A DNA stretch of 36,403 nucleotides from JABAAI01 sp965242745 (GCA_965242745.1 CBDETG010000007.1:1-36403); one strand, 5' to 3'. Shown: positions 8,732 to 16,834, counted from the stretch's first letter. The notes: generated from the letters alone by a model not told the origin. A program made the numbers and translations.

Positions 8732-11542
8732 ATGCAGATTCAAAGCGCGCGCCAAAAAGGAGATCGTTATGAGCGACTTGTAAAATATCACTTAGAAACA
8801 AACTATGCTGGACACTTCAAAAAGGTGTGGCTGTGGAATGACTGGCCAGGGCGGGACGGCGCAGACACGGGCATCGACATTGTCGCCGAAGGTCTGGGGG
8901 GCAATGAGACGTGGGCAGTCCAATGCAAAAGCTTTGAGCCTGCAACACGCATCCAAAAGCATCACTTAGATTCCTTTTTCACGGCATCGGGCAAGCATCC
9001 TTTTACAGCACGTCTGATTGTGGCGACTCATGATAACTGGAGCGAGCATGCGGAGGCGGCCCTGCACAATCAGCAAATCCCCTGCCACCGCCTGCGCATA
9101 GGTGACGTGCTAAGCTACTACCGTGACACTCTGGACGTGCGCAAGCCGAGCAGAGATGCGCTGCGCGCGCCGCAGACACTACGACCGCACCAGCAAGAGG
9201 CGGTGGACAAATCCTTGCATGGCCTAAAGCAGCATGATCGCGGCAAGCTCATCATGGCCTGCGGGACGGGCAAGACGCTGACGGCTCTGCACATTGCCGA
9301 GAAACTGGCGGGCACAGGCGGCCGCGTGCTTGTTGTTGTGCCCTCGATTTCGCTCTTGTCGCAGTCGCTGCGTGAATGGGCGCTCAACAAAAACGCAAAT
9401 CAGCGCCACTTTGCAGTATGCTCAGACACTAAGGTGGGCCGTGACAATGAAGATATGCAGCTGGTGGACCTGGGCTATCCTGCAACGACAGACGCTGAGT
9501 CTCTGTATGCGCAGCTCTCAGCCAAAGCCTCTGATGCAATGGCAGTGGTATTTTCTACGTACCATTCTTTAGACGTGATCTCGCATGCGCAGGCAATGGG
9601 CGCAAGGGGTCTGCCTCCTTACGATCTGATCATCTGCGATGAGGCGCACCGCACTACCGGCATCGAACGTGAGGGCATGGATGTGTCCTCTTTTTCCAAG
9701 ATACACAATAATGCCTTTATCGCCGCAAAAAAGCGCCTCTACATGACCGCAACGCCGCGCCTCTACAGCGAGGCCAGCAAGGCGAAGGCAAAGGAGCGGC
9801 AGATCGAAGTCATCTCTATGGATGATGAGAGCATGTACGGTCCGGAGTTCTATAGACTGGATTTCTCGGAGGCTGTAGAAAAGGGGCTTTTGTCGGATTA
9901 CAAGGTCTTGATTCTGGGCGTCTCAGAGAATTTCACGGCGGCGGCGATGCAAAGCATGCAGAGCAAGGACGGCGAAATAGCGCTGGACGATGCTGCCAAA
10001 ATCATAGGTTGCTGGAATGCCCTGCGCATGCCGGAGGGCCCGCAATCCAACAAGCCGCCGCTTAAGAAGGCCGTGGCCTTTACGAACAGTATCAAAACTT
10101 CCAAGAAGGTGAGCAAGTATTTCCATGAACTGATAGCAAAGACAAGCAGCACGGAGCTGCAGGGGCCCATGCTAAGCTGTGAAGTGCGCCATGTAGACGG
10201 TACATTCCATTCACTAAAGCGCAATCGTGAGCTGGACTGGCTACGGAGCGCTGGCGAGGCGACGGGGGATGCAGCACAGTGCCGTATTTTGACGAATGCG
10301 CGCTGTTTGTCGGAGGGCATCGATGTACCCGCCCTGGATGCTGTGATGTTTGCAAACCCGCGCAAGTCGCAGGTAGATATTGTGCAGGCGGTGGGACGGG
10401 TCATGCGCAAGGCAGAGGGCAAGGATTACGGCTATATCATCCTGCCAGTTGTGACGCCGAGCGGCGTGGCGCCAGAGAAAGCGCTGGCAGATAACAAGCG
10501 TTATGAGGTGGTCTGGGAGGTGCTGCGGGCCCTGCGCTCACACGACAATCGCTTTAACAGCATGCTAAACAAGCTGGAGCTAAACGAGCAAAAGCCTGTC
10601 AACCTGCTGGTGGGCGCAGTGGATGAGGCCGGCGAAGCCAATTTTAGCGATCAAAGCGGTGTGCAAGTTAACGTAGCTGCTGAGGCCCTGCAGAGCGAGT
10701 TTGATTTCAAAGAATGGCAGAATGCGATCTATGCAAGGCTCGTAGACAAATGCGGTGACCGGCGCTATTGGGAGACTTGGGCGCAGGATGTAGCAAAGGT
10801 GGCAGGCGCCATTAGGGCGCGCATCGATGCCCTGCTTGCCAAAAAGGGCGGGCTTGAAGAGAGCTTTGGCGCATTTTTGGCAAACCTGCACGCAAATATC
10901 AATCCCACAATTAGGAAGGAGGAGGCGGTGGACATGCTGGCGCAGCACATGATCACGCAGCCGGTCTTTGACGCCCTCTTCCAAGATTACAGCTTTTCCC
11001 AGCATAATCCGGTTTCGCAGGCCATGCAGCAGGTCATCACCTTTTTGGAGTCGGAGGGGCTAAAAAGCGAGATCGAGCATCTGGAGCAGTTTTACAAGAG
11101 CGTACGCGAGCGGGTCACTGGCATTGATAATCTGGCAGGCCGTCAGCAGGTCATCATCGAGCTCTACGAAAAGTTTTTTGCAACTGCCTTTCCCAAAGTC
11201 GCCGAGCGCTTGGGCATCGTCTACACGCCGATAGAGCTTGTGGACTTTGTGCTGCACAGCGCCGAGCACGTCCTACAGAGCGAGTTTGCAAGCAGCCTAC
11301 GGGACGAGAACGTGCACGTGCTGGATCCCTTTACGGGTACAGGCAGCTTTCTGGTGCGCCTTTTGCAGAATGAAGCGCTGCTGCCTGTCGAGCAGCTGCA
11401 GCGCAAATACACGCAGGAGCTCCACGCCAATGAAATCATGCTGCTGGCCTATTATATCGCCGCGGTGAATATCGAAAACGCTTATCACGACCGTATAGAA
11501 AGCATGACGCAGGTTAAAAACGATGAAAATGATCGTAAATAG
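8732..11542 (+). CDS. Type ISP restriction-modification enzyme, 5' portion (nuclease, helicase, start of methyltransferase)
   Basis: This is the N-terminal 936 residues of a single-polypeptide type ISP enzyme (LlaGI/LlaBIII family), which cuts and methylates DNA and translocates with ATP. In order: an Mrr-like PD-(D/E)XK nuclease (GIDIV, then AVQCKS, residues 47-67); a superfamily 2 helicase with ACGTGKT (K181), DEAH 303-306, YMTATPR, SEGIDVPALD and QAVGRVMRKAEGK; a helical coupler; and the first part of a gamma-type N6-adenine methyltransferase with motif I DPFTGTGSF (865-873). It stops soon after NIENAYHDR, well before motif IV, because the gene is interrupted by inserted DNA. The remainder resumes at 14814-14820. 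GC content is clearly higher than in the flanking genes, suggesting transfer. As it stands the protein lacks methyltransferase motif IV and target recognition. Confidence 0.9.
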   Translation: MQIQSARQKGDRYERLVKYHLETNYAGHFKKVWLWNDWPGRDGADTGIDIVAEGLGGNETWAVQCKSFEPATRIQKHHLDSFFTASGKHPFTARLIVATHDNWSEHAEAALHNQQIPCHRLRIGDVLSYYRDTLDVRKPSRDALRAPQTLRPHQQEAVDKSLHGLKQHDRGKLIMACGTGKTLTALHIAEKLAGTGGRVLVVVPSISLLSQSLREWALNKNANQRHFAVCSDTKVGRDNEDMQLVDLGYPATTDAESLYAQLSAKASDAMAVVFSTYHSLDVISHAQAMGARGLPPYDLIICDEAHRTTGIEREGMDVSSFSKIHNNAFIAAKKRLYMTATPRLYSEASKAKAKERQIEVISMDDESMYGPEFYRLDFSEAVEKGLLSDYKVLILGVSENFTAAAMQSMQSKDGEIALDDAAKIIGCWNALRMPEGPQSNKPPLKKAVAFTNSIKTSKKVSKYFHELIAKTSSTELQGPMLSCEVRHVDGTFHSLKRNRELDWLRSAGEATGDAAQCRILTNARCLSEGIDVPALDAVMFANPRKSQVDIVQAVGRVMRKAEGKDYGYIILPVVTPSGVAPEKALADNKRYEVVWEVLRALRSHDNRFNSMLNKLELNEQKPVNLLVGAVDEAGEANFSDQSGVQVNVAAEALQSEFDFKEWQNAIYARLVDKCGDRRYWETWAQDVAKVAGAIRARIDALLAKKGGLEESFGAFLANLHANINPTIRKEEAVDMLAQHMITQPVFDALFQDYSFSQHNPVSQAMQQVITFLESEGLKSEIEHLEQFYKSVRERVTGIDNLAGRQQVIIELYEKFFATAFPKVAERLGIVYTPIELVDFVLHSAEHVLQSEFASSLRDENVHVLDPFTGTGSFLVRLLQNEALLPVEQLQRKYTQELHANEIMLLAYYIAAVNIENAYHDRIESMTQVKNDENDRK

Positions 11543-11671
11543 CGCAGTAACAACAGCTCACAATAGAACGAAATGTAGACAAAAACCGCGTTGACGCGAC
11601 AATGTCAGGCGCAGCAATGCGTAATTATTGTTTGCTTTTTGCAGCGTCATTTTATTCCGTTAATATATTAT

Positions 11672-11743
11672 ATGAATGATTTTCATATAGACTTAGATGA
11701 TATCTTGGGACTGGGCGGTTATATATATAGCTCCCAGAAGTGA
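11672..11743 (+). pseudogene. 23-codon open frame ending at repeat copy 1
   Basis: Reads MNDFHIDLDDILGLGGYIYS and ends a few residues later, inside the first long repeat. The start of a normal-looking protein followed by termination at the repeat boundary suggests a gene truncated when the repeat unit joined here. No function can be assigned, and it may never be translated. The rest of 11543-11890, apart from repeat copy 1, holds nothing I can support. Confidence 0.3.
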
Positions 11744-11829
11744 GACTGTATATTATACCGCTGAATGCCGAAATTAAGCGACGCTGTCCAGACCGCGCCC
11801 AAGTCGCCAGCGCTTTATATTATTTTTTA
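11728..11829. repeat. Cassette-boundary repeat, copy 1
   Basis: This copy shares TAGCTCCCAGAAG, then TATTATACNGCTGAATGCCG, then CTGTCCAGACCGCGCCCAAG and TCGCCAGCGCTTTATATTAT with copy 2. Its left part is diverged (AAGTGAGACTG in place of AAGCATGCGACTTG). It precedes the first cassette gene pair. Confidence 0.85.
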
Positions 11830-11917
11830 TTCCTTGTAAAAAAAACTCTTTTGTATTTACTGACAGTGCCCTATATTATTTTATAGTCAAATGTTCAAAA
11901 AGAGGAGCAAAAGCAAT

Positions 11918-12130
11918 ATGGATACAGAAATAATGCCAAAAATACTTGAGGATAATGATGATTTTTCACAAAAATTGATAGATCATGGATACTTTGAAAG
12001 TCCAGACCATTTTCGATATAAGATTGACAAAAATTATTATATCTATAACGTAAATTCAAATGACGCAGTCAGCATATTTGGTGATATACTAATGCGCCGG
12101 CTTGAAAGGTTTTTAAGAGGGCATGGCTAA
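11918..12130 (+). CDS. Small protein of unknown function, cassette 1
   Basis: About 70 residues from ATG 11918, chosen because AGAGGAG lies 10 nt upstream; a longer form from ATG 11891 adds 9 residues. It is acidic and aromatic-rich (KIDKNYYIYNVN). No domain is recognised. Its stop overlaps the next start by 8 nt (12123-12130), which implies translational coupling and a two-gene unit. Codon use is AT-rich, unlike the host restriction gene. Confidence 0.55.
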   Translation: MDTEIMPKILEDNDDFSQKLIDHGYFESPDHFRYKIDKNYYIYNVNSNDAVSIFGDILMRRLERFLRGHG

Positions 12131-12581
12131 TCGAAATAAAAGGAAAAAAGACTATAATATAGCAAATACTCAAAAAACTCAGCAAATTAAGAATGTGCAG
12201 CATGCAGAAGTGCGCATGCCAGCGCAATTACATCCTGGAATAGTTGCTAAATTTGGGCCAAAGCATATTGATGATATTGTAAAATCATTCACAAAATCTA
12301 TAGAATATCAAAATGAAACAGATAGGAGCCGTATAGAGAAAAGTTATCAATACGAAAATAGTAGTGATAAAAGATCAACTTATTCCTGCATTGTATTATT
12401 TTTAGTAACTTTAATTCTTCATGTTATATACCCTGATAGACTGGAAGGCTATATAACGACTTTAATTCTATCTCTATTAGTAGCCTCTATTAGTATATCA
12501 AATCAATTATTCAATTTGATTCATAAATTTTTTAATTTTATTCTAGGAATAGTGAGCCGCAAAGAATCTAGATCAAACTAA
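12123..12581 (+). CDS. Small membrane protein, DUF2335-like layout, cassette 1
   Basis: 152 residues. The N-terminus is basic. A segment HPGIVAKFGPKHIDDIVKSF precedes a charged helix, and two closely spaced hydrophobic segments lie at about 88-104 and 112-128. This layout resembles DUF2335 small membrane proteins, which have a proline-containing motif, a helix and paired transmembrane helices; the similarity is by architecture only. It overlaps the upstream small gene. The stop codon lies inside repeat copy 2 (12568 onward), so the repeat supplies the last codons of the gene. Confidence 0.55.
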   Translation: MANRNKRKKDYNIANTQKTQQIKNVQHAEVRMPAQLHPGIVAKFGPKHIDDIVKSFTKSIEYQNETDRSRIEKSYQYENSSDKRSTYSCIVLFLVTLILHVIYPDRLEGYITTLILSLLVASISISNQLFNLIHKFFNFILGIVSRKESRSN

Positions 12582-12694
12582 TATCTAGCTCCCAGAAGCA
12601 TGCGACTTGTGTATTATACTGCTGAATGCCGAAACGAAGCGGCGCGGCGCTGTCCAGACCGCGCCCAAGTCGCCAGCGCTTTATATTATTTTTT
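12568..12694. repeat. Cassette-boundary repeat, copy 2
   Basis: The most complete copy. It opens with an inverted repeat CTAGAT (12568-12573) / ATCTAG (12583-12588) and contains a second long-range pair, GCGACTTG (12602-12609) / CAAGTCGC (12666-12673). The GC-rich middle lies within an AT-rich setting. It ends TTTATATTATTTTTT, like copy 1. It separates cassette 1 from cassette 2. Confidence 0.88.
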
Positions 12695-12769
12695 GTATGG
12701 AAACCACATAAAAAGATAACACATTTTGGAGTTGCTATTTTTATATATAGTAAAATAGTTAGGCACATT

Positions 12770-13312
12770 ATGCTGAAAAATCCACTAAAAGACATTCCAA
12801 ATGGTAGAATTTTTACTACAGACAAAAAGAGATACAAGACAATCTGCTTTTTTGAGATTATTTTTACATTGCAAGGACAATCTGGGAAGCGTGTAGAGCA
12901 AGTTTATGGCTTTCATGTCCCAGTTGTGCGTGAAGATGATGGGTTGTTTTATGCACTATGTATCGAAGCCAATCAAGTTACATACGGCTCAACGACCAAG
13001 AATGCTATTGCTAGAATGAATGACTTAATTAGTTTTTTTGCGCAAAATTCCTTGAATAAAGAAGGAAGCTGGGAAAAATTCTTATCTAATCAAATGGATA
13101 AAATATATCTAAATATTTTTCACGAAGTCAAATTAAGTATATCCATAGAAAATGCTAAAAGATTGGATGGCTTTATTGAGCATGATTCCCCTGACAGTGA
13201 CATTGATCATCACGTAATACATAAAATAGTTAGCCAGATACGTGGTACATTAGGCAGTGCAACAATATCACAAAAATATATAGATCATCAATTCCATTAT
13301 GCCGCATCATGA
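12770..13312 (+). CDS. Unknown protein with a HicB-like segment, cassette 2
   Basis: 180 residues from ATG 12770, with a weak AGG about 7-8 nt upstream. An in-frame ATG at 12626 lies inside repeat copy 2 and would add 48 implausible residues. The stretch HVPVVREDDGLFYALCIEAN, followed by TYGSTTKNAIARMNDLISFF, looks like the HicB antitoxin-type partial RNase H fold (strand, D-D-G-x-Y-A, then a turn, then an 'A...L' helix). The C-terminal half is unrecognised and has no obvious DNA-binding domain. It overlaps the next frame by 14 nt, consistent with a two-gene operon. The HicB resemblance is suggestive only. Confidence 0.5.
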   Translation: MLKNPLKDIPNGRIFTTDKKRYKTICFFEIIFTLQGQSGKRVEQVYGFHVPVVREDDGLFYALCIEANQVTYGSTTKNAIARMNDLISFFAQNSLNKEGSWEKFLSNQMDKIYLNIFHEVKLSISIENAKRLDGFIEHDSPDSDIDHHVIHKIVSQIRGTLGSATISQKYIDHQFHYAAS

Positions 13313-13620
13313 TTTATATTATTCACCAAATGACATTTATTCTTTTTTTAAGAAGAAATCAGATGAAGAGTTCTCAGTCACAGTTGGCAGAAGGCAGGAT
13401 AAATATATAATTCGCCTGCATTCAAAGGAGCAAAATAGATGCGTAACATACATAGATTATTTTGACACAGAAAAAATATTTGCATACCTCATTCAGAAAA
13501 ATATTTAAAACAAAAAACAGCAGAGTTAAAACGATATTTTGGCATTGATTTTTCAGGTTTATTAAAAATTGAAAAAAAAGCACAAAAAACAATACATGCA
13601 GAATCTTTTGATAAAAAATA
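13299..13620 (+). pseudogene. Unknown small protein, frameshifted, cassette 2
   Basis: The frame opens at ATG 13299 (MPHHDLYYSPNDIYSFFKKK) and ends at 13508. A shift by one base around 13495-13506, in the run CAGAAAAATATTTAAAAC, continues as KQKTAELKRYFGIDFSGLLK and stops near 13620, giving about 107 residues. Composition stays protein-like across the shift, so the original gene was probably longer. It is coupled to the upstream HicB-like gene by overlap. Function unknown. Confidence 0.45.
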
Positions 13621-13653
13621 GCTGTGTAAATTTTTAAGCAGCACAAGTCTATC

Positions 13654-13757
13654 CTAGATCAAACTAGTATCTAGCTCCCAGAAGCATGCGACTTGCGTAT
13701 TATACTGCTGAATGCCGAAACGAAACGAAGCGCCGCGCTGCTGAGCCTGCGCCCAAA
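13654..13757. repeat. Cassette-boundary repeat, copy 3
   Basis: It has the same opening inverted repeat as copy 2 (CTAGAT 13654-13659, ATCTAG 13669-13674) and the same TAGCTCCCAGAAGCATGCGA core through GCTGAATGCCGAAACGAA. The 3' part diverges (CTGCTGAGCCTGCGCCCAAA), so the right arm CAAGTCGC is lost. It lies between cassette 2 and cassette 3. Confidence 0.85.
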
Positions 13758-13766
13758 GCAAGCCTA

Positions 13767-14809
13767 AAATGCCAAAAAACGCCGCCTGCTAATTCAATCG
13801 GAACTATTGCATAACTGACCCAAGAATCACCTAAATTAAAAGTGAAAAAATGCGTAATATTTGACGATCTTGAGACATATTATTTTTGTTGCATCTCATC
13901 GATAATATAGTATATGGATAAAAGTAAAAAATTTATGTTTTTTTCATTCCAAAATATAAAAAACGGGCAAGCTGGCCATACCTACTCTATTATAGAAATG
14001 TTTAAAAACATTATAGATAAGGATATAAAGCACACAATTGCTCCTAAACGGGAGCTTTTTTTCCCTAGAGGTGATATTTGTTTTACGCCTAAGGGAGAGG
14101 AATATCAATTTTCAACTATTCATGGGAAAATAGGGTTTCAGACCAAAAAAGATATTACTATCGAGGCTTATGATGAGACTACAGGCACAGTTCAACCACA
14201 AAAAATTATTAACGAAACTCCCTTTGGTTTTTTTTCTGACTTTGCATACAGAGATGATTTAAAACTTTTTGCAGTTTCACAATCTCGTGGGAACGCAATT
14301 AAATCTGAGTATATTTTGCAGTATATAAATCATGCTATTGAAAATTATTTTGGAAGAAATACGTTATTATTAAAATTACATAAAGAAAAAGAATTAAATG
14401 ATATTCTAGAAAAAGAGATAAGTATAAAGGAATATATATGCAGATTAAACGAAATGAACCCCATAAACCCTGAAAATGTTGGTAATATAAAAGAGGAATT
14501 TAAAACGAGCAAGGCCTCGAAAATAGAATTAAAGTATATTTCAAAAGAATTTAATTTGGTTTTTAACAAAATAATAAATGAGAGTTTAGATTATATTGAT
14601 CTGGGCTATGGTAACTATAAATTTACTTACAAAGATAAAGAAGGGAATGAAAATATTGTAAATTCCAAAGACAATATACTGAAAATAGCAATTAATTGCA
14701 AATCCAATAAAGTAGACATAGATGACTTTATTAAAAAAACAAATATTTTTGCAAACAAACAAAAAATGACTGTCATGCCACAATAGAAATGCCAAAAAAA
14801 ACGCCGCCC
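13767..14809. repeat. Direct repeat pair flanking cassette 3
   Basis: AAATGCCAAAAAACGCCGCC at 13767-13786 recurs at 14787-14809 with two extra A residues. The pair brackets the 290-codon gene of cassette 3. The right copy is at the start of the resumed methyltransferase frame, so the left copy may be a displaced piece of the same host sequence, duplicated when cassette 3 entered. Confidence 0.7.
13914..14786 (+). CDS. Unknown 290-residue protein, cassette 3
   Basis: A long intact frame, strongly AT-rich and lysine/isoleucine-rich. The N-terminal half looks like a mixed strand-rich domain (FMFFSFQNIKNG, then GKIGFQTKKD, then FGFFSDFAYRDDLKLFAVSQ); the C-terminal half is helical and charged. 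The general layout recalls DUF4747-type proteins of restriction/abortive loci, but I cannot confirm this. There is no Shine-Dalgarno at ATG 13914. Its TAG stop lies 2 nt before ATG 14789, the start of the right half of the split methyltransferase, so translation of that half could be coupled to this gene. Confidence 0.6.
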   Translation: MDKSKKFMFFSFQNIKNGQAGHTYSIIEMFKNIIDKDIKHTIAPKRELFFPRGDICFTPKGEEYQFSTIHGKIGFQTKKDITIEAYDETTGTVQPQKIINETPFGFFSDFAYRDDLKLFAVSQSRGNAIKSEYILQYINHAIENYFGRNTLLLKLHKEKELNDILEKEISIKEYICRLNEMNPINPENVGNIKEEFKTSKASKIELKYISKEFNLVFNKIINESLDYIDLGYGNYKFTYKDKEGNENIVNSKDNILKIAINCKSNKVDIDDFIKKTNIFANKQKMTVMPQ

Positions 14810-16834
14810 AAACAAAACGACTACCAGCCCTTTCAGGGCATAGTGCTGACGGACAGCTTTCAGCTGGCTGAGGACAGGGAGCAGCAGGGGATGCTGAGGA
14901 ATTTCTTCCCCGTAAACAGCGCCCGCGTGAAAGCGCAGCAAAAGCAGCCCATCCGCGTAATCTTGGGCAATCCGCCGTGGTCTGCAGGGCAGAAGAGCGA
15001 GAACGACGCCAGTAAGAACCTCAAATATCCAAAGCTGGACGCGCGCATTCAAGAGAGCTACGTAGCAGCCTCTTCAGCACCAAACAAACGACATTTATAT
15101 GACTCATACATACGCGCCATACGCTGGGCCAGTGATAGATTGGGCGACGAGGGCCTGATCGCCTTTGTGACAAACGGCTCGCTGATAGACGGCAACGCCA
15201 TGGCGGGCCTGCGCAAGTGTATGGCCGAAGAGTTTGACGCGATTTATTGTTTTAATTTACGCGGGGATGCGCGTACCAGCGGTGAGCAGCGCAAGCGTGA
15301 AGCTGGTAATGTCTTTGCCAGCGGCTCACGTACAACGGTAGCCATCACCTTTTTCATCAAGAAGAAGGGCACGGCCGACGCCAAGAAAACAAAACAGGCG
15401 CGCATTTACTATCACGACATAGGCGATTACCTGAGCCGCGGGCAAAAATTAGCGAAGATCATCGCAGCCCAGTCCATCGCAGGCCTGGAGTGGGAGCGCA
15501 TCACGCCCGATGCCAATCATGACTGGATCAACCAGCGCGACGCCGCCTTTGACAGCTACAGGCCCATCGGCACGGACGAGGGCAAAAAGCGGATGCTCCG
15601 TTGGATAGAGGGCAAGGGCGGCATCTTGGATGCAGCGCCCAGCGCGTCCGAGTCCATTCCGCCCATCTTTGGCGCGTATTCCTTAGGCCTAAACAGCAAC
15701 CGTGACGCATGGGTCTATAATTTCAGCAAAGAGGCGCTGAGCCAAAACATGCAGGCGATGATTTCCTTCTATAATAAGCAGCGCCTGGCCTATGCGCAGG
15801 CACAGCGTACAAGTCCCACGCTCCAAGTGGATGCCTTTATCGATAAAGATGAGCGCAAAATTAAGTGGAGCAGTAGTCTTAAAAGTAGTTTGCTTCTTGC
15901 AAAGAAAATAAGCTTTGCTGAAGGCAAGATGCGCCCGGCCATCTACCGCCCCTTTTGCAGGCAGTGGCTGTATTATGACGAAATGTTGAATCATAGACAA
16001 GGCCGCCAGCCCCTGTTTTTCCCAAGTGCGCAGAGCAAGAACCGCGCAATCTGCGTCAGCGGTATCGGCGCCAATCAGTTTTCGGCCTTGATGGTGGATA
16101 CTTTACCAGACTTGAGCCTTATCGGAGCAACGCAATGCTTTCCCTTTTATGTCTACGATGCGCAGGGCCGGCGCCATGATAATATCAGCGAGGCCAGTCT
16201 TGCGGCCTTTCGTGCGCATTGCAAAAACAAGCGTATTAGTAAAGAGGATATTTTCCATTACTGCTATGGGCTGCTGCATTGGCCGCATTACCTTGAGCGT
16301 TTTTCTGCTGATTTATTGAAAGGCCTGCCCCGCCTGCCGTATGCCAGAGACTTTGCGGCCTTTGCGGATGCCGGCGCAAGGCTGGCGGAGCTGCACTGCA
16401 ATTATGAAAAGGCGGCGGAGTATGCGGGCTTGAGCGTCGCGCAGGCGGGCGCGCAAAGTCAGCAGGCGGCGCGTGACTGGCTCAAAGGCAAGGGCGCGCA
16501 GCTGCGTCTTGCAAAAATGCGCTTTGCAAAAAACCCAGAGCGCAAGAGCCAAAGCAATAAGCAGGGCCTCGATAAAAGCCGCATTTATTTTCATGATGCG
16601 CTCTGCATAACAAACATACCGCTTAAGGCCTACGATTATGTGGTAGGCGCAAAGCCGGCCCTCGAGTGGGTCATGGACCGCTATCAACTAAGCACGCACA
16701 AGGACAGCGGCATCCGAAACGATCCAAACGCCTGGCCCGGCGGCGCGCGCTATGCGCTGTCCTTGTTATGCAGAGTGATAGGCCTGAGCATGGAGACAGT
16801 GGAGATTGTACAGGGGCTTGCGGGGGCGGAGTGA
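14789..16834 (+). CDS. Type ISP restriction-modification enzyme, 3' portion (methyltransferase motif IV and target recognition)
   Basis: 681 residues. YQPFQGIVLTDSFQL and the catalytic motif IV NPPW (61-64) complete the N6-adenine methyltransferase begun in the upstream piece. The rest is the C-terminal target-recognition domain typical of LlaGI-like enzymes (PAIYRPFCRQWLYYDE, ICVSGIGANQFSALMVD, DIFHYCYGLLHWPHY). Together with the 936-residue 5' piece the total is about 1,600 residues, as expected for the family (LlaGI is about 1,570). GC content matches the 5' piece and not the insert. A separate polypeptide could begin at ATG 14789 by restart after the cassette 3 gene. Whether two half-proteins could assemble is unknown. 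Confidence 0.9.
   Translation: MPKKTPPKQNDYQPFQGIVLTDSFQLAEDREQQGMLRNFFPVNSARVKAQQKQPIRVILGNPPWSAGQKSENDASKNLKYPKLDARIQESYVAASSAPNKRHLYDSYIRAIRWASDRLGDEGLIAFVTNGSLIDGNAMAGLRKCMAEEFDAIYCFNLRGDARTSGEQRKREAGNVFASGSRTTVAITFFIKKKGTADAKKTKQARIYYHDIGDYLSRGQKLAKIIAAQSIAGLEWERITPDANHDWINQRDAAFDSYRPIGTDEGKKRMLRWIEGKGGILDAAPSASESIPPIFGAYSLGLNSNRDAWVYNFSKEALSQNMQAMISFYNKQRLAYAQAQRTSPTLQVDAFIDKDERKIKWSSSLKSSLLLAKKISFAEGKMRPAIYRPFCRQWLYYDEMLNHRQGRQPLFFPSAQSKNRAICVSGIGANQFSALMVDTLPDLSLIGATQCFPFYVYDAQGRRHDNISEASLAAFRAHCKNKRISKEDIFHYCYGLLHWPHYLERFSADLLKGLPRLPYARDFAAFADAGARLAELHCNYEKAAEYAGLSVAQAGAQSQQAARDWLKGKGAQLRLAKMRFAKNPERKSQSNKQGLDKSRIYFHDALCITNIPLKAYDYVVGAKPALEWVMDRYQLSTHKDSGIRNDPNAWPGGARYALSLLCRVIGLSMETVEIVQGLAGAE

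Larger units (their letters stand above)
11517..14820. mobile_element. 3.3-kb AT-rich cassette insertion splitting the type ISP gene
   Basis: The heptamer AAAACGA occurs at 11517-11523 and again at 14814-14820. Removing one copy and everything between joins VKND in the left half to YQPFQGIVLTDSFQL in the right half in frame, which recreates the expected methyltransferase segment between motifs I and IV. The inserted DNA is AT-rich, contains three copies of a long repeat and about six open frames, and has no transposase or integrase that I can recognise. I saw no clear terminal inverted repeat. The 7-bp duplication could be a target-site duplication or chance. A second short direct repeat (13767-13786, 14787-14809) suggests that the block was built in more than one step. 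Confidence 0.7.

Noticed and set aside
12626..12769. N-terminal extension of the HicB-like gene into repeat copy 2
   Set aside because: The extra 48 residues come from the repeat and from AT-rich spacer and look non-protein-like; ATG 12770 is better placed.
11728..13757. Standard integron attC sites
   Set aside because: Position and hairpin structure fit, but the conserved core RYYYAAC/GTTRRRY was not found and no integron integrase is in the window.
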